Below the pieces are notes generated by a model that was not told where the DNA came from, searched no databases, and worked only from the letters and a program-made list of their open reading frames with translations. From positions 1 through 32,204 of the forward strand of contig PBCC01000032.1 of NCBI GenBank assembly GCA_002716825.1: 32,204 nucleotides of DNA, given 5' to 3'. Source of the DNA: Halobacteriovorax sp. GTDB lineage: Bacteria > Bdellovibrionota > Bacteriovoracia > Bacteriovoracales > Bacteriovoracaceae. Shown in pieces: positions 24,262 through 31,937 of this stretch; positions within the stretch are counted from its first letter, which is position 1, and the number at the start of each line of letters is the position of its first letter. The position numbers and the translations under genes are program-made.

Positions 24262-24486
24262 CTGTTCAAGTCGGGTTTCACTCGCCACCTCTATCAGGAA
24301 TTTATCGATTCATTCGGTTCAGGCCGCTCTTGCACTACTTCTCAACCCTTTGTTTACGTCGAGCCTCAAGCCACTTCGGTGCGCCTGCTTGCTGACGTCT
24401 TGGAAGGTAAAGATGGTGGTTGGGAGATCTACGCTGTCAGTGCCGGAGAAGAGGAAATAACTGAAGATTTTCTGGTTGATGCTTAG
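24262..24486 (+). CDS. Probable 74-residue protein with CTG start
   Basis: AAGGAG at 24251-24256 stands five bases before CTG 24262. The frame then runs 74 codons to TAG 24484-24486. The in-frame codon TGA at 24247-24249 rules out an upstream start, and the first in-frame GTG is half-way along. The product is acidic and soluble-looking: it begins FKSGFTRHLYQEFIDSF and ends VSAGEEEITEDFLVDA, with VYVEPQATSVRLLADVLEG between. The other frames over the same bases give implausible Arg- and Ser-rich peptides. No family recognised. CTG starts are rare, so the call rests on ribosome-site spacing and protein-like composition. Confidence 0.55.
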   Translation: MFKSGFTRHLYQEFIDSFGSGRSCTTSQPFVYVEPQATSVRLLADVLEGKDGGWEIYAVSAGEEEITEDFLVDA

Positions 24487-24640
24487 TCACTAGAAGATAG
24501 AAGTCGGTGTTAGAAATAAACTAGCGACCCCTTATTTAGCGGTTAAAAACCTCTAAAAGTGCTTCTATCCCCTATTGTCAGCGCTTTTAAGAAATTTTGG
24601 CGCGATTGGCCGGACTTCATTCATCAGGTGTCAGTTTTTT

Positions 24641-24812
24641 GAAAAACTGTGGATAACTAAGTGCGCTTATTCATAATCTAGATCATATCGCCCCGAACCA
24701 AAATTTGTCGCCTTTTGTAGTTAGATCAAGTTGTTGAAATAACAATGCTTAAAGAGAGCCCGACTAAAAAAAATAAATTTTCCCTTGACCCGAAAAATTG
24801 TGGATAACTCAG
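24641..24812 (-). repeat. Direct repeat carrying two perfect DnaA boxes
   Basis: 24641-24661 and 24792-24812 agree at 19 of 21 positions. Both contain TGTGGATAA (24648-24656 and 24799-24807), the reverse complement of the DnaA box TTATCCACA, in the same orientation and 151 bases apart. A chance perfect 9-mer on either strand is expected about once per 131 kb, so two in one gap are unlikely to be random. No dnaA, dnaN, rpmH or gidA is nearby, so I do not call this oriC. Confidence 0.7.
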
Positions 24813-24860
24813 CCTTGGCTGTGAACAAAAAACCCGAGTCAATGGCCTAGTTAGTTTTTT

Positions 24861-24906
24861 TTCACAAAAAAATGATCACATCTATTGTTTTTGCACTGCC
24901 GCAGTG
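24861..24906 (+). promoter_or_regulatory. Predicted promoter and palindrome before the inositol-phosphatase-like gene
   Basis: TTCACA (24861-24866) and TATTGT (24883-24888) are spaced by 16 bases. A palindrome CACTGC-C-GCAGTG at 24894-24906 falls at the expected start point, a usual repressor position. Both are weak predictions. Confidence 0.35.
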
Positions 24907-24912
24907 TCATGA

Positions 24913-25644
24913 ATGGTAAGCATGATTGATCAAAACATTCGGGAACTTATTCATAAAGAAATTCGTCTCATCTTCGATAGGGCCAATGTACAGCTTAACG
25001 AATCCCAAAAAGCTGATGGCAGCTGGGTTACAGATGTAGATCAACGGCTCACTGATAAAGTGGAGTTGATCCTTCGCACAAATTTTCCTGGCGTAAACAT
25101 CGTTAGTGAAGAGGGTGATCACGAGCTGAAGTTTCCATGTTTTATCCTCGATCCTGTCGATGGGACTGCGGGTCTGGTCTATGGCACCAATGAATGTTCA
25201 CTATCACTCGCCTTTATGCCTTCTCCTCACTTATCAGATCCGTTGGCCAGTGGTTTCATTACTCATTTATTCAATGACTTTGAAGTCCACTCCCAAATGG
25301 AGCTGCCTAGTCAGAGCGTCTTGAATCACGGCTTGATATCAAGATCTGAGTGGAGAAAGGGTTTGTTTCAGCCGTTGTTGCAAAAAGAACATCGAGAGCT
25401 TAGGCCGATGGGCAGTATTGCCCTAAAGCTTGGCCTCATGGCCTTCGGTCAAGCCAACTTTGTAGCAACATTGCGGCCTAAGTCGATCTGGGATATTGCT
25501 GCAGGAAGCATTTTACTACATAAGACGAACCGTCAGTTTTGCTCTCGAGGAGTTGCAGTTGCCGAGCTCGACAGAATTAACTGGAAAGACCCAATGATCT
25601 GGGGCACAACCAGTGATGCAGCATGGTTTTTGGATGGCAAATGA
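24913..25644 (+). CDS. Inositol-monophosphatase-family phosphatase
   Basis: 243 residues. Mg-dependent, Li-sensitive-fold phosphatase family that includes SuhB, CysQ and fructose-bisphosphatase-like enzymes. Metal ligands are seen in VSEEGD (near 65-70), the DPVDGTAGLVYG motif (near 81-92) and WDIAAGSILL near 195-204. The usual second-half DG motif is less clear. ATG 24913 and ATG 24922 are both possible; neither has a strong ribosome site. The substrate may be inositol phosphate, PAP or a sugar phosphate. It is coupled to rlmE by a four-base ATGA overlap. Confidence 0.85.
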   Translation: MVSMIDQNIRELIHKEIRLIFDRANVQLNESQKADGSWVTDVDQRLTDKVELILRTNFPGVNIVSEEGDHELKFPCFILDPVDGTAGLVYGTNECSLSLAFMPSPHLSDPLASGFITHLFNDFEVHSQMELPSQSVLNHGLISRSEWRKGLFQPLLQKEHRELRPMGSIALKLGLMAFGQANFVATLRPKSIWDIAAGSILLHKTNRQFCSRGVAVAELDRINWKDPMIWGTTSDAAWFLDGK

Positions 25645-26258
25645 ATAAAAAATTTAAAGTTAAAGATCACTATTTTAATAAGGCTAAGAAAGAGAATTTT
25701 TTGGCACGAAGCATTTATAAGCTTGAAGAAATAGATCAAAAATATGGTGTGATCAAACCAGGCGATCAGGTGGTTGATTTAGGTTATCATCCGGGATCTT
25801 GGATTCAATACACTTCTAAGCGAGTCACGGATACGGGAAGTGTTATTGGTATTGATATCAGGCCGCTCAATAAGCAATTAGTTCATCTGAAAAATGTAAA
25901 CCTGCTTGAGATGTCCATCTTTGATGTCACCAAGCCGGGTGATATTGGCGCTGACGGATACTTTGATGTGGTCCTGTCCGATATGGCACCAAATACCACA
26001 GGTATTCGCTCGGTTGATCAAGATCGCTCGCTCGCTCTTGTCGAGAAAATATTCGAAATTTTGCCCGTATTTCTCAAAGAAAATGGAAATCTAGTAATTA
26101 AGGTGTTCGATAGCCAGAGCGCACAAGATTATCTAAAATCTCAGAAGCATTTGTTTGAGAACTTAAGTTTCCTAAAGCCTAAATCTACAAGATCGGTGAG
26201 TAAGGAATTCTTTGTAATAGGTAAGAAATATCTTAAAAATGAGCCGAATTCACCGTAA
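25641..26258 (+). CDS. rlmE: 23S rRNA (uridine2552-2'-O)-methyltransferase (FtsJ family)
   Basis: 205 residues from ATG 25641 (in the ATGA overlap; the frame also opens at 25623 inside the previous gene). Methylates the A-loop of 23S rRNA during late 50S assembly. The catalytic K-D-K-E tetrad is visible as K27 (SIYKLEEI), D114 (LSDMAPN), K154 (LVIKVF) and E189 (SKEFFVIG). The SAM motif reads VVDLGYHPGSW, whereas RlmE normally has LDLGAAPGGW; Tyr-His replace Ala-Ala and Ser replaces Gly. The tetrad is intact, so activity is likely. It overlaps the next gene by 20 bases. Confidence 0.88.
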   Translation: MNKKFKVKDHYFNKAKKENFLARSIYKLEEIDQKYGVIKPGDQVVDLGYHPGSWIQYTSKRVTDTGSVIGIDIRPLNKQLVHLKNVNLLEMSIFDVTKPGDIGADGYFDVVLSDMAPNTTGIRSVDQDRSLALVEKIFEILPVFLKENGNLVIKVFDSQSAQDYLKSQKHLFENLSFLKPKSTRSVSKEFFVIGKKYLKNEPNSP

Positions 26259-27540
26259 GCATAAATTTTTCGCGATTACCTTTATTGTCCTGGCCATAGG
26301 TCTAGCCTCTTGGATGGGCACGATTGCATGGAAGGATCATCAAGCCGAAGTCGCTAGAGTGGAAAAGCTAGAGCTCTTTGAATCTGTAAAACTTGAACTC
26401 GATCGTTATTTCCATGAAGGCGGAGAACGACCAACTAAGCTTAACCTCAATGGCAAAGAGATTGCTTTAGAGTATGGAATTAACGAAGAATTAGAAAACC
26501 ATGTAAAAAAACTTATTAAACGACATTCTTCTGCCCATGTGGCCGTTGTTGTGATGGATAATGATTCAGGCAATCTATTGGTAAGTCTTGGGCATTCGAA
26601 AAAAGCTGGTGAGTTTGGACCAGCTCTACCCTTTACTGCAACACATCCAGCAGCCTCTTTGTTTAAAATTGTTACGGCAGCAGATCTTCTCGAGAATACT
26701 CCCATTACTGAAGACTCTAAGTTTAAGTTTCATGGCCGAGGAACGACACTTTATAAAAAGCAACTTGAAAAAACGAATAGTCGTTGGGCGCGCTATCAAA
26801 GTTTAGAAAAAGCTTTTGCATTTTCTAATAATGTCATTTTTGGAAAGGCTGCGATTAATCAAACAACTTCTGAAAGCCTGATGAGAATGGCCTACGATTT
26901 TGGCTTTAATCGCGAAATCATGGAAGAAGTTCACCTATCTCGCTCAATCGTCGAAATGCCTGAAAATCAATATAACTTCGCTGAGTTGGCTTCTGGTTTT
27001 AATCGCGACACTTTAATTTCGCCAATTCATGGTGCGGCGATTGCTTCAATTGCTGCCAATGGAGGACGCTTCGTAACACCTAGGCTTTTGAGAAAAGTGT
27101 CGGATATTGAAACAGGTGAAGTTCTCTGGCTTGCAAAAAGAAAAGAGAGAGAGGCGCTTAAGCCTGAGAGCGCAGTGGCCCTTCGTCAAATGATGGAGCT
27201 GACCGTTTCACGGGGTACTGCCAGTCGTAGCTTTAGGCGATTTGATCGTAAAATCAGAAAATTAGTTGAAGTGGGCGGCAAGACAGGAAGTATTTCAGGT
27301 GGAATGCCAGATGGTAAGAGAGATTGGTTCACTTCATTCGCGATCCCTAAAGATGAAGCAGCTGGAAGAGGAATTTCAGTTTGTATCATGATCGTTAACG
27401 ATAATAAGTGGTATGTTAAGTCATCATACTTAGCGAAAGAGATTATCGAATTTTATTATAAGAAAATATTACGTATCGAGAACGCATTTATAAAAGACGG
27501 AAGTAGCCAGGTACGAAAGCAATCTGAAGGAAGAAGCTAA
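26239..27540 (+). CDS. Membrane-anchored penicillin-binding protein with transpeptidase domain only
   Basis: 433 residues. One N-terminal membrane helix (about 9-28) and then a periplasmic transpeptidase domain. The active-site motifs are all present: S140-x-x-K143 in AASLFKI, S196-N-N198 and K348-T-G350. The N-terminal PBP-dimer or pedestal domain of FtsI/PBP2 is missing; only about 60 residues precede the catalytic fold. It may be a cell-wall crosslinking or remodelling enzyme, a sporulation-type PBP homologue, or a beta-lactam-binding relative. ATG 26239 lies within rlmE and has no clear ribosome site, so expression is probably coupled. It shares one base with lepB. Confidence 0.85.
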   Translation: MSRIHRKHKFFAITFIVLAIGLASWMGTIAWKDHQAEVARVEKLELFESVKLELDRYFHEGGERPTKLNLNGKEIALEYGINEELENHVKKLIKRHSSAHVAVVVMDNDSGNLLVSLGHSKKAGEFGPALPFTATHPAASLFKIVTAADLLENTPITEDSKFKFHGRGTTLYKKQLEKTNSRWARYQSLEKAFAFSNNVIFGKAAINQTTSESLMRMAYDFGFNREIMEEVHLSRSIVEMPENQYNFAELASGFNRDTLISPIHGAAIASIAANGGRFVTPRLLRKVSDIETGEVLWLAKRKEREALKPESAVALRQMMELTVSRGTASRSFRRFDRKIRKLVEVGGKTGSISGGMPDGKRDWFTSFAIPKDEAAGRGISVCIMIVNDNKWYVKSSYLAKEIIEFYYKKILRIENAFIKDGSSQVRKQSEGRS

Positions 27541-28319
27541 TGGATCAAGATAAAGTCAGCGCTCAATCAACTAACTTGAGTACAGACGGCCTAACAAAAA
27601 AAGAAAAATTTAAGAAAGAAGCGAAGTCGATCACCTTGATCGTTATTTCTGTTCTTATCTTTAGATCTGTCTTTTTTGAACCCTTTAGAATTCCCTCAGG
27701 TTCAATGATCCCAACGCTTATGATTGGGGATTTTATTTTAGTTAATAAGTTTGCTTATGGTTTCAAGTTACCCTTTAGCGATATTAGCCTTTTTGGAATC
27801 GACTCAGATCCTATCTACTTATTTGGCGAATCAAAGCCTAGTCGTGGTGATGTTGTAGTCTTTAAATATCCGTCAGACCCATCCATCAACTATATTAAAA
27901 GAGTTGTGGGCTTGCCTGGAGATAGTATTGAAATTAGGGAAAAAAGAGTATTTATCAATGATCAGCCGCTAGATCAGATGGAGATTGATGGTCGCGAGAT
28001 TATGTCTGATATGGATGAGAAATTTAAAAACTATAACTTAAAGTTCTACAAGTCTAAAACTGGCGAGCACGATCACTTTATCCAACAAGACGTCGATAAT
28101 TATTACAAAACAGATTATGAAAAGAAAATTATCCCTGAAGGACAGTATTTTGTTATGGGCGATAATCGCGACTTCTCTTACGATTCAAGATTTTGGGGCT
28201 ATGTAGACCACAAACTCATTAAAGGAGAAGCCATTTTAGTTTGGTTCTCATTGATTTTTCCATTTGGAGAAGACTCATTTAAGTTTAGGCCATGGAGAAT
28301 TGGCGAGATGATTAATTAG
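27540..28319 (+). CDS. lepB: Signal peptidase I
   Basis: 259 residues. Cleaves Sec and Tat signal peptides at the outer face of the inner membrane. One N-terminal membrane segment (about 30-46) precedes the catalytic S55 in IPSGSMIPTL and general-base K120 in YIKRVVGLPGD. The late MGDNRDFSYDSRFWGYV box is the third family signature. ATG 27540 overlaps the PBP stop by one base. A middle insert of about 45 residues (from 135 to 190, with many Lys and Asp) lies between the conserved boxes, as in other Gram-negative LepB. It converges on mutS2, overlapping by four bases. Confidence 0.95.
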   Translation: MDQDKVSAQSTNLSTDGLTKKEKFKKEAKSITLIVISVLIFRSVFFEPFRIPSGSMIPTLMIGDFILVNKFAYGFKLPFSDISLFGIDSDPIYLFGESKPSRGDVVVFKYPSDPSINYIKRVVGLPGDSIEIREKRVFINDQPLDQMEIDGREIMSDMDEKFKNYNLKFYKSKTGEHDHFIQQDVDNYYKTDYEKKIIPEGQYFVMGDNRDFSYDSRFWGYVDHKLIKGEAILVWFSLIFPFGEDSFKFRPWRIGEMIN

Positions 28320-30646
28320 GACTTCTTAAGTTCAACTCTGGTGGCACCGTCATTTCCATCGAGTGGAGTCCACGAATAGTCATGCTCATGTTTTAAGAAC
28401 TGTCGTAGCCACTTTTTTAAGATTCCATCACCATGGCCATGAACAATGTCCAAGTATGGAATATCTCCACTCAACAGCTCTTGCAGGCAGATATTAACCT
28501 CTGATTGGAAGGCTTCAAGCCGATGTCCACGACAATCTAATGTTGTTTTACCTATAAGCTCGCGTTGAACTTGAACGCTAACTTGATGTTTAACGTCGTT
28601 AGCCTGGTCGCGAAGAAGTTGCAAATCCTTCTTCTTGCACCACGACTTAAGACCCTTAAAATCAACGAGTATTTTATCGCCTTTATCTTGCAAGGCCGTG
28701 CCGGTTTTTGAAAATGCGTTAGACCAAACTCTAAGTCCAGTAGCGTCAGGGGGAAGTTGTAAAAGATTATCTGGAATCTTTTGGCCATGTGCTTTTTGCG
28801 GCCTAAGCTCAGCCTTGCCTGCGGCCAGGGTATCAAGCATCCGTCTCGGTGAAGACTTACTAGATTTAAAGCGATCAATCTCTTCTTGAGTCTTAGAAAC
28901 AATTTTTTCATACTTCTTATAAAGAAGCTCTTTGGCCTGTAGTAATTGAGTCTCTTTTTGTAAATTGAATGCAGCTTGCTCACTCTTTAAACTCTGTAAT
29001 TGTTTGTCGGCTTCTTGCTGCTTTAAAAAATACTCAGCCTTTTGTGCATTAATCTCAGTCAGTGCGCTTTCATAGTCAAAGACCTGAGAGCCTAGTAATT
29101 CCTTGGCCCTACTGGCGAGTGCTTTGCCCCAGTGGGTATGGCGCGAAAGTCGCGCAAAGGTGTCAATACCGCGAGAGCTTCCAGGTGAGCCCCAGACAAT
29201 ACGATAGAGAGGCTGACCATGGCCGTCCACCGCCATATGACAGGATAAATAGTTACCCATACTACTAAGCATGGTTTTTATTCCATGGTGGTGAGTGGAT
29301 AAGACAATTTGAGGCGAGAATTTCGCTGCTAAAAACTCAAGTAATGAAACGGCTAGAGCAGAAGCCTCTTCTGAGGAAGTAGAGTTAAAAATCTCATCAA
29401 TAATAATTAAAGAATCATGGTTCAAATCGTCTACTAGTGAAGAGTAGTTTTTAACTTCAGAAGAAAACGAACTTAGACCCTGGTTTATATCCTGAAGATC
29501 ATGGGAGAAAAAATAAAGCTGAGTATAAGGGAAAATTTTAGCAGATTTGGCAGGGCTCCAGCAGCCAAGTCTAAAAAGAGCAACACTAAGGGCCACGCTT
29601 TTGAGCAGAACAGTTTTTCCACCAGTATTTGGACCCGAGAGTATGACGCCTTGATGGGTTGAATCAATAGTTACATCATTAGCGACACAATCATCAACCA
29701 GGGGATGAAAGGCTCCTTTAAGTTCTAGTCCCATGTCCTTAGAAATCTGAGGCCTGCAGAATTTTTTTAAGGATGCGTAGGCCGCTAGTGTTTGTAGGCG
29801 ATCAAAATCAAGTGCAAAGTCTGACCACAGGTCAAAATTTGCTGCCAGTGGAGCAAGTCGCTCCCCTAGTTCTCTACATTTTTGAAAGACCAGCCAGTCA
29901 CGCTTTGATAGCAATTCTGAACGCCTTAATGAGAATGTCCTCATTTCGGGAGGCTCAACCATCAGAGTCATTCCACTTCTGGATCTGTGAACGATGGGTC
30001 CGTAAGTGGAGTTATAACTATCAGATGGCACTGGTAATACGTAACGTTCATTAATAATATCAAAGTCACCAGAACTGGCGAATTTCTTATCACCATGCTT
30101 TTGAATCTCAGATATCTTTCTTCTGGCAAAAGCCTCTAACTCAAGAATTTCATCACTAAGTTCACGTAGCTCTTTAAAATCACGCTCATTTATAGAACCA
30201 TCATCGCTGATGAATTCACGTAAACTCGTCAGTAACTTTCTGTTAAAAATACTCGGGACAGAAAAGAGTGTTTTTTCTTGTGCGTCCAAATCTCGTTCAA
30301 AAGTATCTAGCCAAATCTCATCGGCTTCGAGCAAGAGTGCAAGTTGATGAAGCTCACTAATTGTTGGAATGCGACCCTTGCTCAAGTCCTTGCTTGCAGT
30401 ACAAACAAAGTCTTCGCCTAAGCGCAGCAGGTGCTGATAAAGGCGTGCAGTAGCAGAACTTAAAGTATGAAGACAGTCTTGCTTTAAAAGCTCGAGCTCA
30501 ATACGATCGACAGGCAAAAATGCTTGATGTCCCGACAAATGCTGCTTTGTATGGTTAAAACAGGCGCGAGAACTCATTTGGGCCGTGATATCATGCCAGT
30601 CTATAAGATGAAGAAAGTTTGAAGAATGAAAGAGGTCTTTTGACAT
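28316..30646 (-). CDS. mutS2: MutS2: ribosome-collision/recombination ATPase with Smr domain
   Basis: 776 residues, the usual size. Residues about 1-310 are the core and lever region. Walker A GPNTGGKT is at 338-345, then a Walker B IIIDEIFNSTSSEE and STHHHGIKTM. A coiled coil of about 100 residues follows, then a basic KOW-like stretch and a C-terminal Smr domain with TTLDCRGHR and IVHGHGDGILKKWLRQFLK. Members lack the MutS mismatch-binding domain, and so does this one. In B. subtilis MutS2 splits collided ribosomes and feeds the RqcH pathway; older work tied it to recombination suppression. ATG 30646 has no ribosome site and overlaps the divergent gene's start in CATG. Confidence 0.94.
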   Translation of the reverse strand: MSKDLFHSSNFLHLIDWHDITAQMSSRACFNHTKQHLSGHQAFLPVDRIELELLKQDCLHTLSSATARLYQHLLRLGEDFVCTASKDLSKGRIPTISELHQLALLLEADEIWLDTFERDLDAQEKTLFSVPSIFNRKLLTSLREFISDDGSINERDFKELRELSDEILELEAFARRKISEIQKHGDKKFASSGDFDIINERYVLPVPSDSYNSTYGPIVHRSRSGMTLMVEPPEMRTFSLRRSELLSKRDWLVFQKCRELGERLAPLAANFDLWSDFALDFDRLQTLAAYASLKKFCRPQISKDMGLELKGAFHPLVDDCVANDVTIDSTHQGVILSGPNTGGKTVLLKSVALSVALFRLGCWSPAKSAKIFPYTQLYFFSHDLQDINQGLSSFSSEVKNYSSLVDDLNHDSLIIIDEIFNSTSSEEASALAVSLLEFLAAKFSPQIVLSTHHHGIKTMLSSMGNYLSCHMAVDGHGQPLYRIVWGSPGSSRGIDTFARLSRHTHWGKALASRAKELLGSQVFDYESALTEINAQKAEYFLKQQEADKQLQSLKSEQAAFNLQKETQLLQAKELLYKKYEKIVSKTQEEIDRFKSSKSSPRRMLDTLAAGKAELRPQKAHGQKIPDNLLQLPPDATGLRVWSNAFSKTGTALQDKGDKILVDFKGLKSWCKKKDLQLLRDQANDVKHQVSVQVQRELIGKTTLDCRGHRLEAFQSEVNICLQELLSGDIPYLDIVHGHGDGILKKWLRQFLKHEHDYSWTPLDGNDGATRVELKKS

Positions 30647-31892
30647 GGATCAAGAATACAAGCGCAATAAGGACTCGTCCACGATCCCATGCCAAGTGCA
30701 AAAGATTTATGCTTCTCCGCTGCATATTTGTATATCAATCAGGATACCAGGGGAGACGCGTTGGGTTTGGATGGGGCGAAAAAAACCGGAAAATTATATA
30801 CTAATAAATGAAGCTTCTCCCCCGGCGCAGTACCGCATAAAAGATGTTGGCGTAGAGTGGCTTAGAGCAAAAATTAAAGGAAAGTGGCTTGCATCGATAC
30901 CTGAAGTAACCGAGGAAAATACGATAATCCTAAAGGCCCATGACGATAATTACTCGATAGAGTTTGGCCACTACGAAGATAGGCTGCACTTCATCGAAAG
31001 AGTCAAAACACAGACAGATCTAGTTATTTCAAAAAGTTTTAAAACAAGCGCAGATCAATTCGATACAAATCGAAATGATAATAAAGAAATTAATCCCCTA
31101 GTGAGCCTTGAACGCTGGATGAATAAACATAGACAAAGTTTAAAGAAGAAAATGCTTAAAAAGAAAAACCGTAAATTTAAAAACATAGAGCAGGATATTA
31201 AAAAACTTTCTAGTTATGGAAGAATGTATGAGATTGCAAGGAATACAGAGGAACTGAAATTTAAGGATGAAATTGTTATAGAGGGACATAAGATAAAGTT
31301 AAAAAAAGGACTCAATGAGTATCAAAAAGCTGATCTCGTCTACGCTAAGGCTAAAAGGTTTAAGCAGGCTATGGTGTTACAGCAGGATCGATTAAATGCC
31401 TTGGACATTGTCTCAAGCGGAGTAATTGCGCAAAGTGAGATTGAATTTAGTGCCGAGAGTTTGGGCTGGAATTTACCGCAAACAAAAGCAGTGACTGAAA
31501 TAAAGACCGATGACAAAACAGGTCTTAGTCATGAGGAGTTTGAACTGCCTGGAGGATATAAAATAGCTGTGGGTTTGAGCGCTAGGGCCAATGATCACTT
31601 GCGAAAGTCTTGGGCAAAAAAAGACGATTTATGGGTACATATAGAAAATCAAACAGGGGCGCATCTCTTTTGTAGATCAGAAAACTTACCCGATCAAAAG
31701 ACTTGGGAACTTATAGGATCAATCCTAAAGGAATACTCTAAAAGTACACTTGAGGATGTTCATCTTGTATGGACAAAAGTGAAGCACCTTAAGTCGGTTA
31801 AGGGTTCAGCTGGGCTGGTAAGGTTCAGTAATGAAAAAAGGATATTGATCAAGTATCAACCAACATGGAGAAAAATGCTCTCTCTTCGATGA
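30645..31892 (+). CDS. NFACT/RqcH-like ribosome quality control protein (reduced)
   Basis: 415 residues against about 570 for typical RqcH. The C-terminal NFACT-R domain (about 290-410) is clear: LSARANDHLRKSWAKKDDLWVHIENQTGAHLF is a close relative of the RqcH N-D-x-L...KDDLWFH...PGSH block, followed by VHLVWTKVKHLKSVKGSAGLV. A lysine-rich coiled coil spans about 130-240. The N-terminal part (about 15-115) is a short NFACT-N-like domain; the helix-hairpin-helix region seems absent. RqcH recruits tRNA-Ala to stalled 50S subunits for Ala tailing. Whether this reduced form keeps tRNA binding cannot be told by eye. AGAGGT lies eight bases before the ATG, inside the mutS2 reading frame. Confidence 0.8.
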   Translation: MDQEYKRNKDSSTIPCQVQKIYASPLHICISIRIPGETRWVWMGRKKPENYILINEASPPAQYRIKDVGVEWLRAKIKGKWLASIPEVTEENTIILKAHDDNYSIEFGHYEDRLHFIERVKTQTDLVISKSFKTSADQFDTNRNDNKEINPLVSLERWMNKHRQSLKKKMLKKKNRKFKNIEQDIKKLSSYGRMYEIARNTEELKFKDEIVIEGHKIKLKKGLNEYQKADLVYAKAKRFKQAMVLQQDRLNALDIVSSGVIAQSEIEFSAESLGWNLPQTKAVTEIKTDDKTGLSHEEFELPGGYKIAVGLSARANDHLRKSWAKKDDLWVHIENQTGAHLFCRSENLPDQKTWELIGSILKEYSKSTLEDVHLVWTKVKHLKSVKGSAGLVRFSNEKRILIKYQPTWRKMLSLR

Positions 31893-31937
31893 ACTTCAAT
31901 TAGCGTCTATTATATAATTGGAGGAATATTGTTTAAA

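Larger units (their letters stand above)
24487..24912. other. 426-bp AT-rich gap with paired DnaA boxes
   Basis: No coding frame is evident. The region has an imperfect 9-bp hairpin (24555-24563 with 24580-24588), possibly ending the small gene. It also has two perfect DnaA boxes in a 21-bp near-repeat (listed separately), several runs of A or T and a palindrome just before the next gene. It is the only stretch over 300 bases without a gene in the window. Confidence 0.7.

Noticed and set aside
24213-24460. Two overlapping plus-strand ORFs of 60 and 77 residues
   Set aside because: They overlap the better-supported CTG frame, lack ribosome sites and encode Ser/Arg-rich non-protein-like sequence.
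24487-24912. Chromosomal origin oriC
   Set aside because: Only two DnaA boxes and no dnaA, dnaN, rpmH, rnpA or gidA nearby; a call needs genome-wide skew data.
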